A DNA stretch of 64,000 nt from Comamonadaceae bacterium (GTDB lineage Bacteria; Pseudomonadota; Gammaproteobacteria; Burkholderiales; Burkholderiaceae_C): assembly GCA_947447985.1 (NCBI GenBank), contig CANFLX010000001.1, forward strand, positions 166,841 through 230,840. The letters are read 5' to 3'. Of this stretch, positions 57,713 to 64,000 are shown in pieces. The notes below the pieces were generated by a model that saw only the letters and a list, made by a program, of their open reading frames with translations, made no database searches and was not told the DNA's origin. A program made the translations under genes and the position numbers. Positions within the stretch are counted from its first letter, which is position 1. Every line of letters begins with the position of its first letter.

Positions 57713-59377
57713 ATGGACAGCGCTGCCACCCATGAGGTGTTCAACCAGGCGCACAACCTGGAGGACTACAACCTGTTTGCGGGCAACCAGGCGCTGCAAA
57801 GCGCATTGCAGTTCAACGCGCCCAGCTTAGACACCTCGGGTTTGCATGCACTGGGTGCGCGCCTGGGCAGCGCAGAGATGCAAACCCATGCGCAGCTGGC
57901 CAATGTGCACACGCCCCAACTGCGCAGCCACGACCGCTTTGGCCACCGCAGAGACCAGGTGGAGTTCCACCCCAGCTACCACGCCTTGATGGGCGAGGCC
58001 ATGAAGGCGGGCCTGCACGGCAGCCCCTGGATCGACGCCTTCGTGGCCAAGCCAGGTGAGTCCACCGCGCACCAGCGCCGCGCAGCGGGCTTTACGATGT
58101 TTACCGAGCTGGAGCCGTCCATGCTCTGCCCGATTTCCATGACCTATGCCGTCATGCCCGCGCTGCGCGGCAACATGGCCATTTACCAGGAGTGGGCGGC
58201 GGGCTTGAGCAGCCCGCATTACGACCCTGCACTCAAACTGTTCAGCCAAAAAACGGGCCTGACCATGGGCATGGGCATGACCGAAAAGCAGGGCGGCTCG
58301 GACGTGCGTGCCAACACCACGCAGGCCGCGGCCGATGGCAGCGACGCCTGGGGCCAGCGCTTCAAGTTGATCGGACACAAGTGGTTTTTTTCGGCGCCCA
58401 TGTGCGACGCCTTTTTGGTGCTGGCGCAGTCGGCTGGTGGCCTGAGTTGCTTTTTCCTGCCGCGCGTGTTGCCGGACGGCAGCCTCAATGCGCTGCGGGT
58501 TCAGCGCCTCAAAGACAAGCTGGGCAACAAGGCCAACGCCAGCTCCGAAGTCGAGTTTGTGAACGCCACCGCTTGGCTGGTGGGCGTGGAAGGCCGGGGC
58601 GTGCCGCAGATTCTGGAAATGGGTGAAATGACCCGCCTGGACTGCTCCTTGGGCACCAGCGGCTTGATGCGCCAGGCGCTGAGCATTGCGCTCAACCACA
58701 CGGCGCAGCGCCAGGCTTTCGGCAAGCGCTTGATAGACCAGCCTTTGATGCGCAACGTCTTGGCCGACCTGGCACTCGAGAGCGAAGCGGCCACCGTCTT
58801 GGCGATGCGCTTGGCGCGCGCCTTTGACCATGCCGGCGACAGCTTTGAGCGCCTGATTGCCCGCGTGCTCACGCCGATCGCCAAGTTTTGGATCTGCAAG
58901 CGCGGCAGCGCCTTTGGCCAGGAAGCCATGGAGTGCATGGGTGGCAACGGCTATGTGGAAGAAGGCGGCCTGGGCATCATGGCCCGCATCTACCGCGAAA
59001 TGCCACTCAACTCCATTTGGGAAGGCGCTGGCAACATCATGGCGCTGGACCTGCTGCGCGCTCTGCGCAAAGGCGACGTGGCCCAGGCCCTGGCGCAAGA
59101 GCTGGCGCCAGCCCGTGGGGCACACCCGGCGCTGGACCGCATGATGGACTCCTTGCCCGCACGCATTGAACTGCTCGCCAACGAAGTGCAAGCCCGCCGC
59201 CTGGCGCAAGACGTGGCGCTCGCCGTGCAGGCCGCCTTGTTGCAGCAAAGCGCTCCCGGCGCCGTGTTTGGCGCGTTTTGCGACTCACGCTTGGGCGGCG
59301 ACTGGGGCCACACCTTTGGCACCCTGGGCAGCGGCGTGGACTTTGACGCCATCATCCGCCGCGCCATGCCGCGCTAA
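57713..59377 (+). CDS. aidB: AidB-type acyl-CoA dehydrogenase
   Basis: A 554-aa flavoprotein of the AidB group. GMGMTEKQGGSDVRANTTQA (about 182-201), GHKWFFSAPMCDAFLVLAQ (about 222-240) and the C-terminal GGNGYVEEGGLGIMARIYREMPLNSIWEGAGNIMALDLLRAL (about 409-450) are diagnostic. E. coli AidB is induced by alkylation stress, binds DNA and has weak isovaleryl-CoA dehydrogenase activity. Here the gene lies inside an acyl-CoA catabolic run, so either role is possible. The ATG lies directly after the CurA-like stop. It is the second dehydrogenase in the block. Confidence 0.9.
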   Translation: MDSAATHEVFNQAHNLEDYNLFAGNQALQSALQFNAPSLDTSGLHALGARLGSAEMQTHAQLANVHTPQLRSHDRFGHRRDQVEFHPSYHALMGEAMKAGLHGSPWIDAFVAKPGESTAHQRRAAGFTMFTELEPSMLCPISMTYAVMPALRGNMAIYQEWAAGLSSPHYDPALKLFSQKTGLTMGMGMTEKQGGSDVRANTTQAAADGSDAWGQRFKLIGHKWFFSAPMCDAFLVLAQSAGGLSCFFLPRVLPDGSLNALRVQRLKDKLGNKANASSEVEFVNATAWLVGVEGRGVPQILEMGEMTRLDCSLGTSGLMRQALSIALNHTAQRQAFGKRLIDQPLMRNVLADLALESEAATVLAMRLARAFDHAGDSFERLIARVLTPIAKFWICKRGSAFGQEAMECMGGNGYVEEGGLGIMARIYREMPLNSIWEGAGNIMALDLLRALRKGDVAQALAQELAPARGAHPALDRMMDSLPARIELLANEVQARRLAQDVALAVQAALLQQSAPGAVFGAFCDSRLGGDWGHTFGTLGSGVDFDAIIRRAMPR

Positions 59378-59407
59378 TTGTGTTCAACCCATTGTTTGGA
59401 GCCGCCC

Positions 59408-60346
59408 ATGTCTGAGCTGATTCTTCACCACTACGCCAGTTCGCCGTTTTCAGAAAAAGTGCGGCTGGTGCTGGGCTACAAAGGCCTGGGCTGGAAGTCG
59501 GTGGTGGTGCCACGCATCCTGCCCAAGCCCGATGTGCTGGCGCTCACCGGTGGTTATCGCAAGACGCCTTTTTTGCAAATCGGCGCCGATGTGTACTGCG
59601 ACACCGCGCTCATGTGCGAAGTGCTGGACCACTTGCAACCCGCGCCCACGCTGTACCCCGAAGCATCCAAAGGTGTGGCGCGTGTGCTGGCGCAGTGGGC
59701 GGACAGCACCTTGTTTTGGGCGGCCATGGCCTACAACCTGGGCCCCAAGGGCGCGGCACATTTGTTTGCCGATGCCCCGCCCGAGGCCGCCAAGGCCTTT
59801 GCTGCAGACCGGGGCGCCATGTCGGCCGGCATGACGCGCAGCCGCCCGGCAGATGCCACCGCCAGCTACAAATCGTATTTGCGTCGCCTGGCCCATATGC
59901 TGGACCAGAACGACTTTTTGCTGGGCAGCGTGCCCTGCGTGGCCGACTTTTCCGCCTACCACCCGCTGTGGTTTACCCGCAAGGTGGTGCCGGTGATGGC
60001 CGATATCTTGCAAGCCACCCCCGCAGTGGTGGCGTGGATGGACCGCATGGCGGCGCTGGGCCACGGCAACATGGAAAAGTTAAGCGCCGAAGAGGCCATC
60101 GCCCTGTGCGCCGCCAGCACGCCACTGCCCATTGCGCCTGACGCCGCGTTCCAGGACGAGCATGGCATTCCCTTGGGCAGCCATGTCAGCATTTCGGCCG
60201 AGACCTTTGGCCAGGAACCCACCGAAGGCGTGCTGATGGCTGCCACCCGCACCCGCTACACCCTGCGGCGCGAGGACCCGCGTGCGGGCGTGGTGCATGT
60301 GCATTTCCCGCGCATAGGCTATGTGCTCAAGGCTGCGCAGGTTTGA
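59408..60346 (+). CDS. Glutathione S-transferase-family protein with C-terminal extension
   Basis: A 312-aa protein. Residues 1-80 are a GST thioredoxin fold: YASSPFSEKVRLVLGYKGL, with Ser in place of a redox Cys, and GGYRKTPFLQIGADVYCDTALM. A helical domain follows (about 90-215). Ordinary GSTs end near here, but this chain continues about 95 residues with a strand-rich tail (GSHVSISAETFGQEPTEGV, RYTLRREDPRAGVVHVHFPRIGYVLK). The extended form recurs in proteobacteria without known substrate. ATG 59408 is the natural start. Its place between aidB and an SDR suggests detoxification of a reactive intermediate, which is inference. Confidence 0.82.
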   Translation: MSELILHHYASSPFSEKVRLVLGYKGLGWKSVVVPRILPKPDVLALTGGYRKTPFLQIGADVYCDTALMCEVLDHLQPAPTLYPEASKGVARVLAQWADSTLFWAAMAYNLGPKGAAHLFADAPPEAAKAFAADRGAMSAGMTRSRPADATASYKSYLRRLAHMLDQNDFLLGSVPCVADFSAYHPLWFTRKVVPVMADILQATPAVVAWMDRMAALGHGNMEKLSAEEAIALCAASTPLPIAPDAAFQDEHGIPLGSHVSISAETFGQEPTEGVLMAATRTRYTLRREDPRAGVVHVHFPRIGYVLKAAQV

Positions 60347-60389
60347 GTTTTTTCTTTTTTCTTTCCACTTTTTTCAAAGAGACATTCGC

Positions 60390-61298
60390 ATGATTTCTGA
60401 CTTCAACAAAAAAACCGCTGTCATCACCGGTGGCGGCTCGGGCTTCGGTCTGGAGTGCGCGCGCATTGGCGCGTCACTGGGCATGAACCTGGTGCTGGCC
60501 GACGTGCAGCAAGACGCGCTGGACCGGGCCGTGGCCGAGCTGAGCGCCGCAGGTGCGCAGGTGCTGGGCATGCGCGTGGACGTGTCCAAGGCGGATCAGG
60601 TGGAAGCCCTGGGCGCGGCCACGTTGGCACGCTTTGGTGCGCCGCACTTTGTGTTCAACAACGCGGGCGTGGGCTCGGGCGGCCTGATTTGGGAAAACAC
60701 CCTGCAAGACTGGGAATGGGTGGTGGGCGTGAACCTGATGGGCGTGGCGCACGGCATCCGCGTGTTCACCCCCATGATGCTGGCCGCTGCTGCCAAAGAC
60801 CCGGCCTACCAAGGCCATATCGTCAACACCGCCAGCATGGCCGGCATGCTCAATGCGCCCAATATGGGTGTTTACAACGCCACCAAACATGCGGTGGTCA
60901 GCATGAGCGAGACCCTGTACCAAGACCTGGCCCTGGTGACCGAGCAAATCAGCGCCAGTGTGCTGTGCCCCTTCTTTGTGCCCACCGGCATCAGCCAAAG
61001 CCACCGCAACCGCCCCGACGAGCTCAAGGCCGTGGGCGTCAAGCCCACCAAGAGCCAGCTGATTGGCCAGGCCATGAGCGACAAAGCCGTGGGCAGCGGC
61101 AAAGTGAGCGCCGCCGACGTGGCGAAAATGGTGTTTGACGCCATGGCTGCCAACCAGTTCTACATTTACAGCCACCCCAAGTCGATTGCTTCGGTGCAAG
61201 TGCGTATGGAAGACGTGCTGATGTCACGCAACCCGACCGACCCCTTCGCCCACAAACCCGAGCTGGGCGAGGACCTGAAAAAGGCCTTGCGCGCCTAA
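60390..61298 (+). CDS. Short-chain dehydrogenase/reductase (second in cluster)
   Basis: A 302-aa SDR. Cofactor motif TGGGSGFGLE (about 13-22), NNAGVGSGG (about 90), catalytic Ser in VNTASMAG (about 150) and YNATKHA (Tyr about 163, Lys about 167) are present. The tail is about 40 residues longer than in classical SDRs, with a helix KPTKSQLIGQAMSDKAV. The alcohol or ketone substrate is unknown. The leader is very T-rich (TTTTTTCTTTTTTC), resembling that of the SDR gene at 55400. It is probably the last gene of the acyl-CoA block. Confidence 0.87.
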   Translation: MISDFNKKTAVITGGGSGFGLECARIGASLGMNLVLADVQQDALDRAVAELSAAGAQVLGMRVDVSKADQVEALGAATLARFGAPHFVFNNAGVGSGGLIWENTLQDWEWVVGVNLMGVAHGIRVFTPMMLAAAAKDPAYQGHIVNTASMAGMLNAPNMGVYNATKHAVVSMSETLYQDLALVTEQISASVLCPFFVPTGISQSHRNRPDELKAVGVKPTKSQLIGQAMSDKAVGSGKVSAADVAKMVFDAMAANQFYIYSHPKSIASVQVRMEDVLMSRNPTDPFAHKPELGEDLKKALRA

Positions 61299-61307
61299 GT
61301 GCGCCAC

Positions 61308-61326
61308 GCCCCGCCAGAAACGGGGC
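61308..61326 (+). other. GC-rich hairpin after the SDR gene
   Basis: GCCCCG-CCAGAAA-CGGGGC forms a 6-bp stem 10 bases past the SDR stop, followed by As rather than Ts. It may stabilise the mRNA end but does not look like a terminator on the plus strand. Confidence 0.35.
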
Positions 61327-61379
61327 AAAAAAGTGTTCAAATACACGGTTTCACCACTTACACCTTTAGGAAAGATCTC

Positions 61380-61550
61380 ATGGGCAATTCCATCGTTACC
61401 GAAGCTGCACGCAAAGCCACTCCCGCCCCCAAGCCTCTGCCCGGCTACTCCTTGGGCAGCGCAGGCCGCGGCCAAAAAGTAAGCCTGGAGCGCGGCGTGT
61501 CCACCCGCAGCAAAAAGAACCCCGGCAAGCGCGCCAAGAAGGGCGGTTAA
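61380..61550 (+). CDS. Small basic protein, unknown function
   Basis: A 56-aa protein I do not recognise. It is Lys/Arg-rich, with a strongly basic tail (STRSKKNPGKRAKKGG), a central GYSLGSAGRGQKVSLERG stretch and no hydrophobic segment. ATG 61380 is preferred over the track start because TTTAGGAAAG lies 5-10 bases upstream. It has its own terminator, and codon use resembles its neighbours, so it is probably expressed. A nucleic-acid- or ribosome-binding role is suggested by charge only. Confidence 0.55.
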   Translation: MGNSIVTEAARKATPAPKPLPGYSLGSAGRGQKVSLERGVSTRSKKNPGKRAKKGG

Positions 61551-61599
61551 TCCCCCTTGCGAGGGCACCGGACTTCGGTCCTCTGGCTGCAGCGATGCG

Positions 61600-61627
61600 A
61601 AAAAGCCCTCTTGTGAGGGCTTTTTTT
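61600..61627. terminator. Bidirectional intrinsic terminator after the 56-aa gene
   Basis: AAAAAGCCCTC-TTGT-GAGGGCTTTTTTT is a perfect stem with T runs on both strands. It ends the small-protein gene (plus) and the crp-like gene (minus). Confidence 0.88.
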
Positions 61628-61712
61628 ATGGCCGCGTGACGCGGGCGCGCTTGAATCTGCCATGGTGGCTGGCCCCTGAAGCAACCAGCGTTTGATCGTG
61701 CAGCCATCGGCG

Positions 61713-62429
61713 TTAAATCAGGGCGGCAGTTCGAAGACCTTCAAAGTTGACAATTGTGAGCCGCGAGTAGCTCACTTGCAGCAGGCCTTTGGCGGTCAAC
61801 GCTTTCAACACGTTGTTGATGCCTTGGCGGCTTACGCCCAGCCAGTCGCCCAGGTCTTCTTGCGAAATCTTGATCTTTAGCGCCAGGCCTTCCTGGCGCT
61901 TTTCGCCGTAGAGGCTCGAGAGCGCAATCAGCAGGCGGGCCACGCGGGCTTCGATGGGCATGCCGGAGTCGGCTGCCAGGCGCTCGTGCAATAGGCGGCT
62001 GCGAAAGGCGAGTTGCATTTCAAAGGCGCGGCCTAGCATGGGATCGGTCTCGCGCAGGGCCCGTACCGCGGGTCCGGGGATGCGAAGCACCAGTGTATTG
62101 GCGCCGCGGGCTACCAGGTCATTGATGTGGCCCAAGCCATCGAGCATGCTGATGATGCCCACCACATCGCCCGGCTGCATAAAGCTAATCAGGTGGCGGC
62201 GTCCGTCCGGGTTGAGGATGCGCGATTCCAGCGAGCCCTGCAACACCAGGCACAAGGCATCAAACGGCATGCCGCGCTGGGCCAGGGCTTCGCCTTTACC
62301 CAGCCGCTGCGTACTGCCGGCGGCCACCAAGGCGTCCAGCGTTTGCGGCAAACATTCTCGAAATCCGAGGGTTTCCACCAAGATTGAGCGGGCAAATTCC
62401 TTGGGGTTAGCGGGGTTGGTTTTTGTCAT
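61713..62429 (-). CDS. Crp/Fnr-family transcriptional regulator
   Basis: A 238-aa regulator: N-terminal cyclic-nucleotide-binding-like barrel (about 20-135, with GMPFDALCLVLQGSLESRILNPDGRRHLISFMQPGDVVG), a long dimerisation helix, and a C-terminal winged helix (about 160-235) with the recognition helix SRQGINNVLKALTAKG. The four-cysteine FNR pattern is absent, so it is not an oxygen-sensing Fe-S protein; a small-molecule ligand is likely. The start is uncertain: ATG 62429 (preferred) or the track's TTG 62447. It is divergent from the ThDP decarboxylase genes and a good candidate to control them. Confidence 0.85.
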   Translation of the reverse strand: MTKTNPANPKEFARSILVETLGFRECLPQTLDALVAAGSTQRLGKGEALAQRGMPFDALCLVLQGSLESRILNPDGRRHLISFMQPGDVVGIISMLDGLGHINDLVARGANTLVLRIPGPAVRALRETDPMLGRAFEMQLAFRSRLLHERLAADSGMPIEARVARLLIALSSLYGEKRQEGLALKIKISQEDLGDWLGVSRQGINNVLKALTAKGLLQVSYSRLTIVNFEGLRTAALI

Positions 62430-62450
62430 TGATCTGACAGATTTCAAGAG
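62430..62450. promoter_or_regulatory. Possible regulator site between the Crp-like gene and the decarboxylase genes
   Basis: TTGATCTGACAGATTTCAA contains a perfect ATCTG-A-CAGAT dyad (62432-62442) flanked by TTGA/TCAA. It lies at the start of the Crp-like gene. It resembles, but does not match, Crp/Fnr consensus sites and may serve autoregulation. Confidence 0.35.
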
Positions 62451-62513
62451 CGTGGATTTCTAGACTGGGGCATCCGGTTGATCATAACCATGCCGCCTTT
62501 TTGAGGAGACCTT

Positions 62514-63044
62514 ATGGGCCTTAGTGACCATGCCATCAGCGCCACCGCCGCCGTGTCGGCACTAGAGCGCAACCATGTTGACCATGTGGTGACGGTGCCG
62601 GACTGGATTCAGCTCTCACTGCACGACCGCTTGAACAAAGGCGTGCAGGGCATACGCGTGATCAACGCCTGCAACGAGAACCAGGTCGTCACTATTGCTG
62701 CAGGCTTGACTATTGGCGGCAAGCGCCCACTGGTGATGATGCAGAACCAAGGCCTGTACAACTGCTTCAACACCTTGCGCGCGGTGTGCTTGGACGCCCA
62801 TATCCCCATGGTGTTCATGGTGGGCCAGTTTGGCCGTGAATTCAGCAATATCGGCCACCCTACGGCGGAGTCCGGCCGCACCATGGTGCGTATTGCCGAG
62901 CCGTTCTTGAACTCCATCGGTGTGCCTTTTCATATTTTGGATAAGGAGGCAGACCTGTCCAAGATGGACCAGGCCTTTGAACAAGCGCAGCAACAGTGCA
63001 CCGCGGTGGTCTTGCTCGTGGGCGCGCCCATGGCCTGGCGTTAA
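62514..63044 (+). CDS. Split ThDP-dependent decarboxylase, alpha (pyrimidine-domain) subunit
   Basis: A 176-aa protein with the thiamine-diphosphate pyrimidine-binding domain alone. ACNENQVVTIAAGLTIGGKRPLVMMQNQGLYNC (about 50-82) carries the catalytic glutamate that activates ThDP. Size and sequence resemble the alpha subunit (ComD-type) of sulfopyruvate or phosphonopyruvate decarboxylases. The cofactor's diphosphate-binding half is on the next gene. Likely reaction: non-oxidative decarboxylation of a 2-oxo acid to an aldehyde, but the acid is unknown. GAGGAGA precedes the ATG. It is divergent from a Crp-like regulator. Confidence 0.82.
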   Translation: MGLSDHAISATAAVSALERNHVDHVVTVPDWIQLSLHDRLNKGVQGIRVINACNENQVVTIAAGLTIGGKRPLVMMQNQGLYNCFNTLRAVCLDAHIPMVFMVGQFGREFSNIGHPTAESGRTMVRIAEPFLNSIGVPFHILDKEADLSKMDQAFEQAQQQCTAVVLLVGAPMAWR

Positions 63045-63063
63045 AACAACAAGGAGCCGGACG

Positions 63064-63786
63064 ATGATGAATTTCGTACAAGCAGTCGGTGTGGTCGCCA
63101 AGGGCAAGGGAGACGGCGTGGTGGTCGCCACCATGGGCGCCATGTTTATTTTTGACCGCATCGAAGGTGCCGATGGCCACGCCAGTGGTGTGCCTTTGGT
63201 CAGTGGCAAGGCCGGTCTGGTGCTGGGCCTGGGAGTGGCAAAAATCAAAACTGTGCTCAAGTCCGCCCATGCCGAAGCGGCCAAGGGTTCGTACGCCGGG
63301 CGTATCAATTCGGTGCCGCTGATGGGCGGCGCGGCTGGTTTGGCCTTGGGCCTGGCACTGGCGCGACCCGACAAAAAAGTCATCGTCATGGATGGCGACG
63401 CCAGCTTGCTAATGGAGCTCGGCGGCCTGGCCACTGTGGCCCAACAGGCGCCCAAAAATCTGCTGCACTGCGTGGTGCACAACGGCACCCAGTTCACTGG
63501 GCTCGACAATATGGATTCGCCCGCGTCCGATTTCCAGTTCGCGGCAGTGGCACAAAAGTGTGGCTATCAGCACGCCGAGCGCATCTCGGACGGCGCGCGC
63601 TGGGCCGAGCGCTTTCCAGAGCTGCTGGCGATGCAGGGCCCGGTGTTTGTCGAGTTGATGGTGGAGCCCGTGCCCAAACAGACCAAGGACGGTTTTGAGC
63701 CCTGGGAACTGCCGCCCAACCAGTACACCCGCATGGGTGACGAGGCGCTGGCCTTGCAGGACTGGCTGGCCCAGGACGCCGCATGA
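63064..63786 (+). CDS. Split ThDP-dependent decarboxylase, beta (diphosphate-domain) subunit
   Basis: A 240-aa partner of the preceding subunit. [30 protein letters not shown] (about 97-126) followed by LLHCVVHNG (about 133-141) forms the ThDP/Mg motif GDG/A...N. Residues after about 195 form an unusual 45-residue tail ([25 protein letters not shown]) not expected in the shorter ComE subunit. ATG 63064 has AAGGAG upstream; the track start is inside the alpha gene. Its stop overlaps the GMC gene start (ATGA), so the three genes are one transcript. Confidence 0.82.
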   Translation: MMNFVQAVGVVAKGKGDGVVVATMGAMFIFDRIEGADGHASGVPLVSGKAGLVLGLGVAKIKTVLKSAHAEAAKGSYAGRINSVPLMGGAAGLALGLALARPDKKVIVMDGDASLLMELGGLATVAQQAPKNLLHCVVHNGTQFTGLDNMDSPASDFQFAAVAQKCGYQHAERISDGARWAERFPELLAMQGPVFVELMVEPVPKQTKDGFEPWELPPNQYTRMGDEALALQDWLAQDAA

Positions 63787-64000
63787 GCATGGACACTGAC
63801 ACCTATGACTTCATCGTGGTGGGGGCCGGCTCGGCCGGTGCGCCACTGGCTGCGCGCCTGAGCGAGAGCGGCAAGCACAGCGTGCTGCTGCTCGAAGCAG
63901 GGCCACCCGACACCAACATCTGGACGCGCATTCCTGCGGGCGTGGTGAAAGTGCTGCAGCAGGGCAAGGTGATTCGGGACTTTTTCACCGAGCCCGACCC
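63783..64000 (+). CDS. GMC-family FAD oxidoreductase, N-terminus only (cut by window end)
   Basis: The start of a flavoprotein related to choline and other alcohol dehydrogenases. Only the first 72 or so residues are visible: [35 protein letters not shown] (about 6-40) is the FAD-binding Rossmann motif of the GMC family. The ATG overlaps the decarboxylase stop (ATGA). Full members are about 530-570 aa. Coupled to a decarboxylase, it may oxidise an alcohol to feed the pathway or remove the aldehyde. It is absent from the ORF track because it has no stop in the window. Confidence 0.85.
   Translation, partial: MSMDTDTYDFIVVGAGSAGAPLAARLSESGKHSVLLLEAGPPDTNIWTRIPAGVVKVLQQGKVIRDFFTEPD

Overview
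This 64-kb window is an ordinary, gene-dense, GC-rich bacterial chromosome segment. Gene content and order point to a betaproteobacterium of the Burkholderiales, most likely a Comamonadaceae-type heterotroph (Rhodoferax/Polaromonas-like). The grounds are a one-chain PurL, the exbB-exbD-lpxK-ycaR-kdsB cluster, trxB/ftsK-lolA-rarA synteny, Fe-SOD, several TRAP and HAAT transporters and a large acyl-CoA catabolic block. I see no rRNA, tRNA, CRISPR array, insertion sequence, integrase or phage module, and no gene-free stretch over 300 bases. The genus is inference.

Layout. (1) 0.1-10.3 kb: acs, adk, then a minus-strand envelope cluster (exbB, exbD, lpxK, Trm112-like, kdsB), xseA, sodB, a cytochrome c and ilvD. 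(2) 10.4-12.8 kb: a second energy-transduction operon, exbB-exbD-exbD-tonB. (3) 12.8-21.7 kb: trxB divergent from ftsK-lolA-(secreted hydrolase)-rarA, then an amidase, a small exported protein and a LON-domain protein. (4) 21.8-25.9 kb: a compact four-gene Csu-type chaperone-usher pilus operon. (5) 26.2-30.3 kb: an FAH-fold protein with an export/lipobox-like N-terminus, an unknown 133-aa protein and a DctPQM TRAP transporter. (6) 30.3-42.3 kb: glnD, map, purL, an acyltransferase-type membrane protein, a parvulin, and bolA-yciB-msrB-selO.

(7) 42.4-61.3 kb is the most coherent metabolic block: an acyl-CoA ligase, a complete branched-chain-type ABC transporter (livKHMGF), then fadB, fadA, two PaaI thioesterases, two acyl-CoA dehydrogenases, two SDRs, a CurA-like reductase, a GST-like protein and a 74-aa membrane microprotein. 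Together they look like uptake, CoA activation and beta-oxidation of a carboxylic acid. The fadB promoter region carries a TetR-type dyad. The livK leader holds mutually exclusive hairpins followed by a strong intrinsic terminator.

(8) 61.4-64.0 kb: a 56-aa basic protein, a Crp/Fnr regulator and, divergent from it, a split thiamine-diphosphate decarboxylase plus the start of a GMC oxidoreductase, cut by the window end. This is the least familiar gene combination here.

I find no clearly novel defence or mobile system. The better leads are the livK leader RNA, the split ThDP enzyme/GMC/Crp cluster, the Walker A Lys-to-Arg substitution in LivF, and the terminator just upstream of the first acyl-CoA dehydrogenase. 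Many very long antisense ORFs in the track (over 1,000 codons opposite purL and fadBA) are high-GC shadows and were left out.
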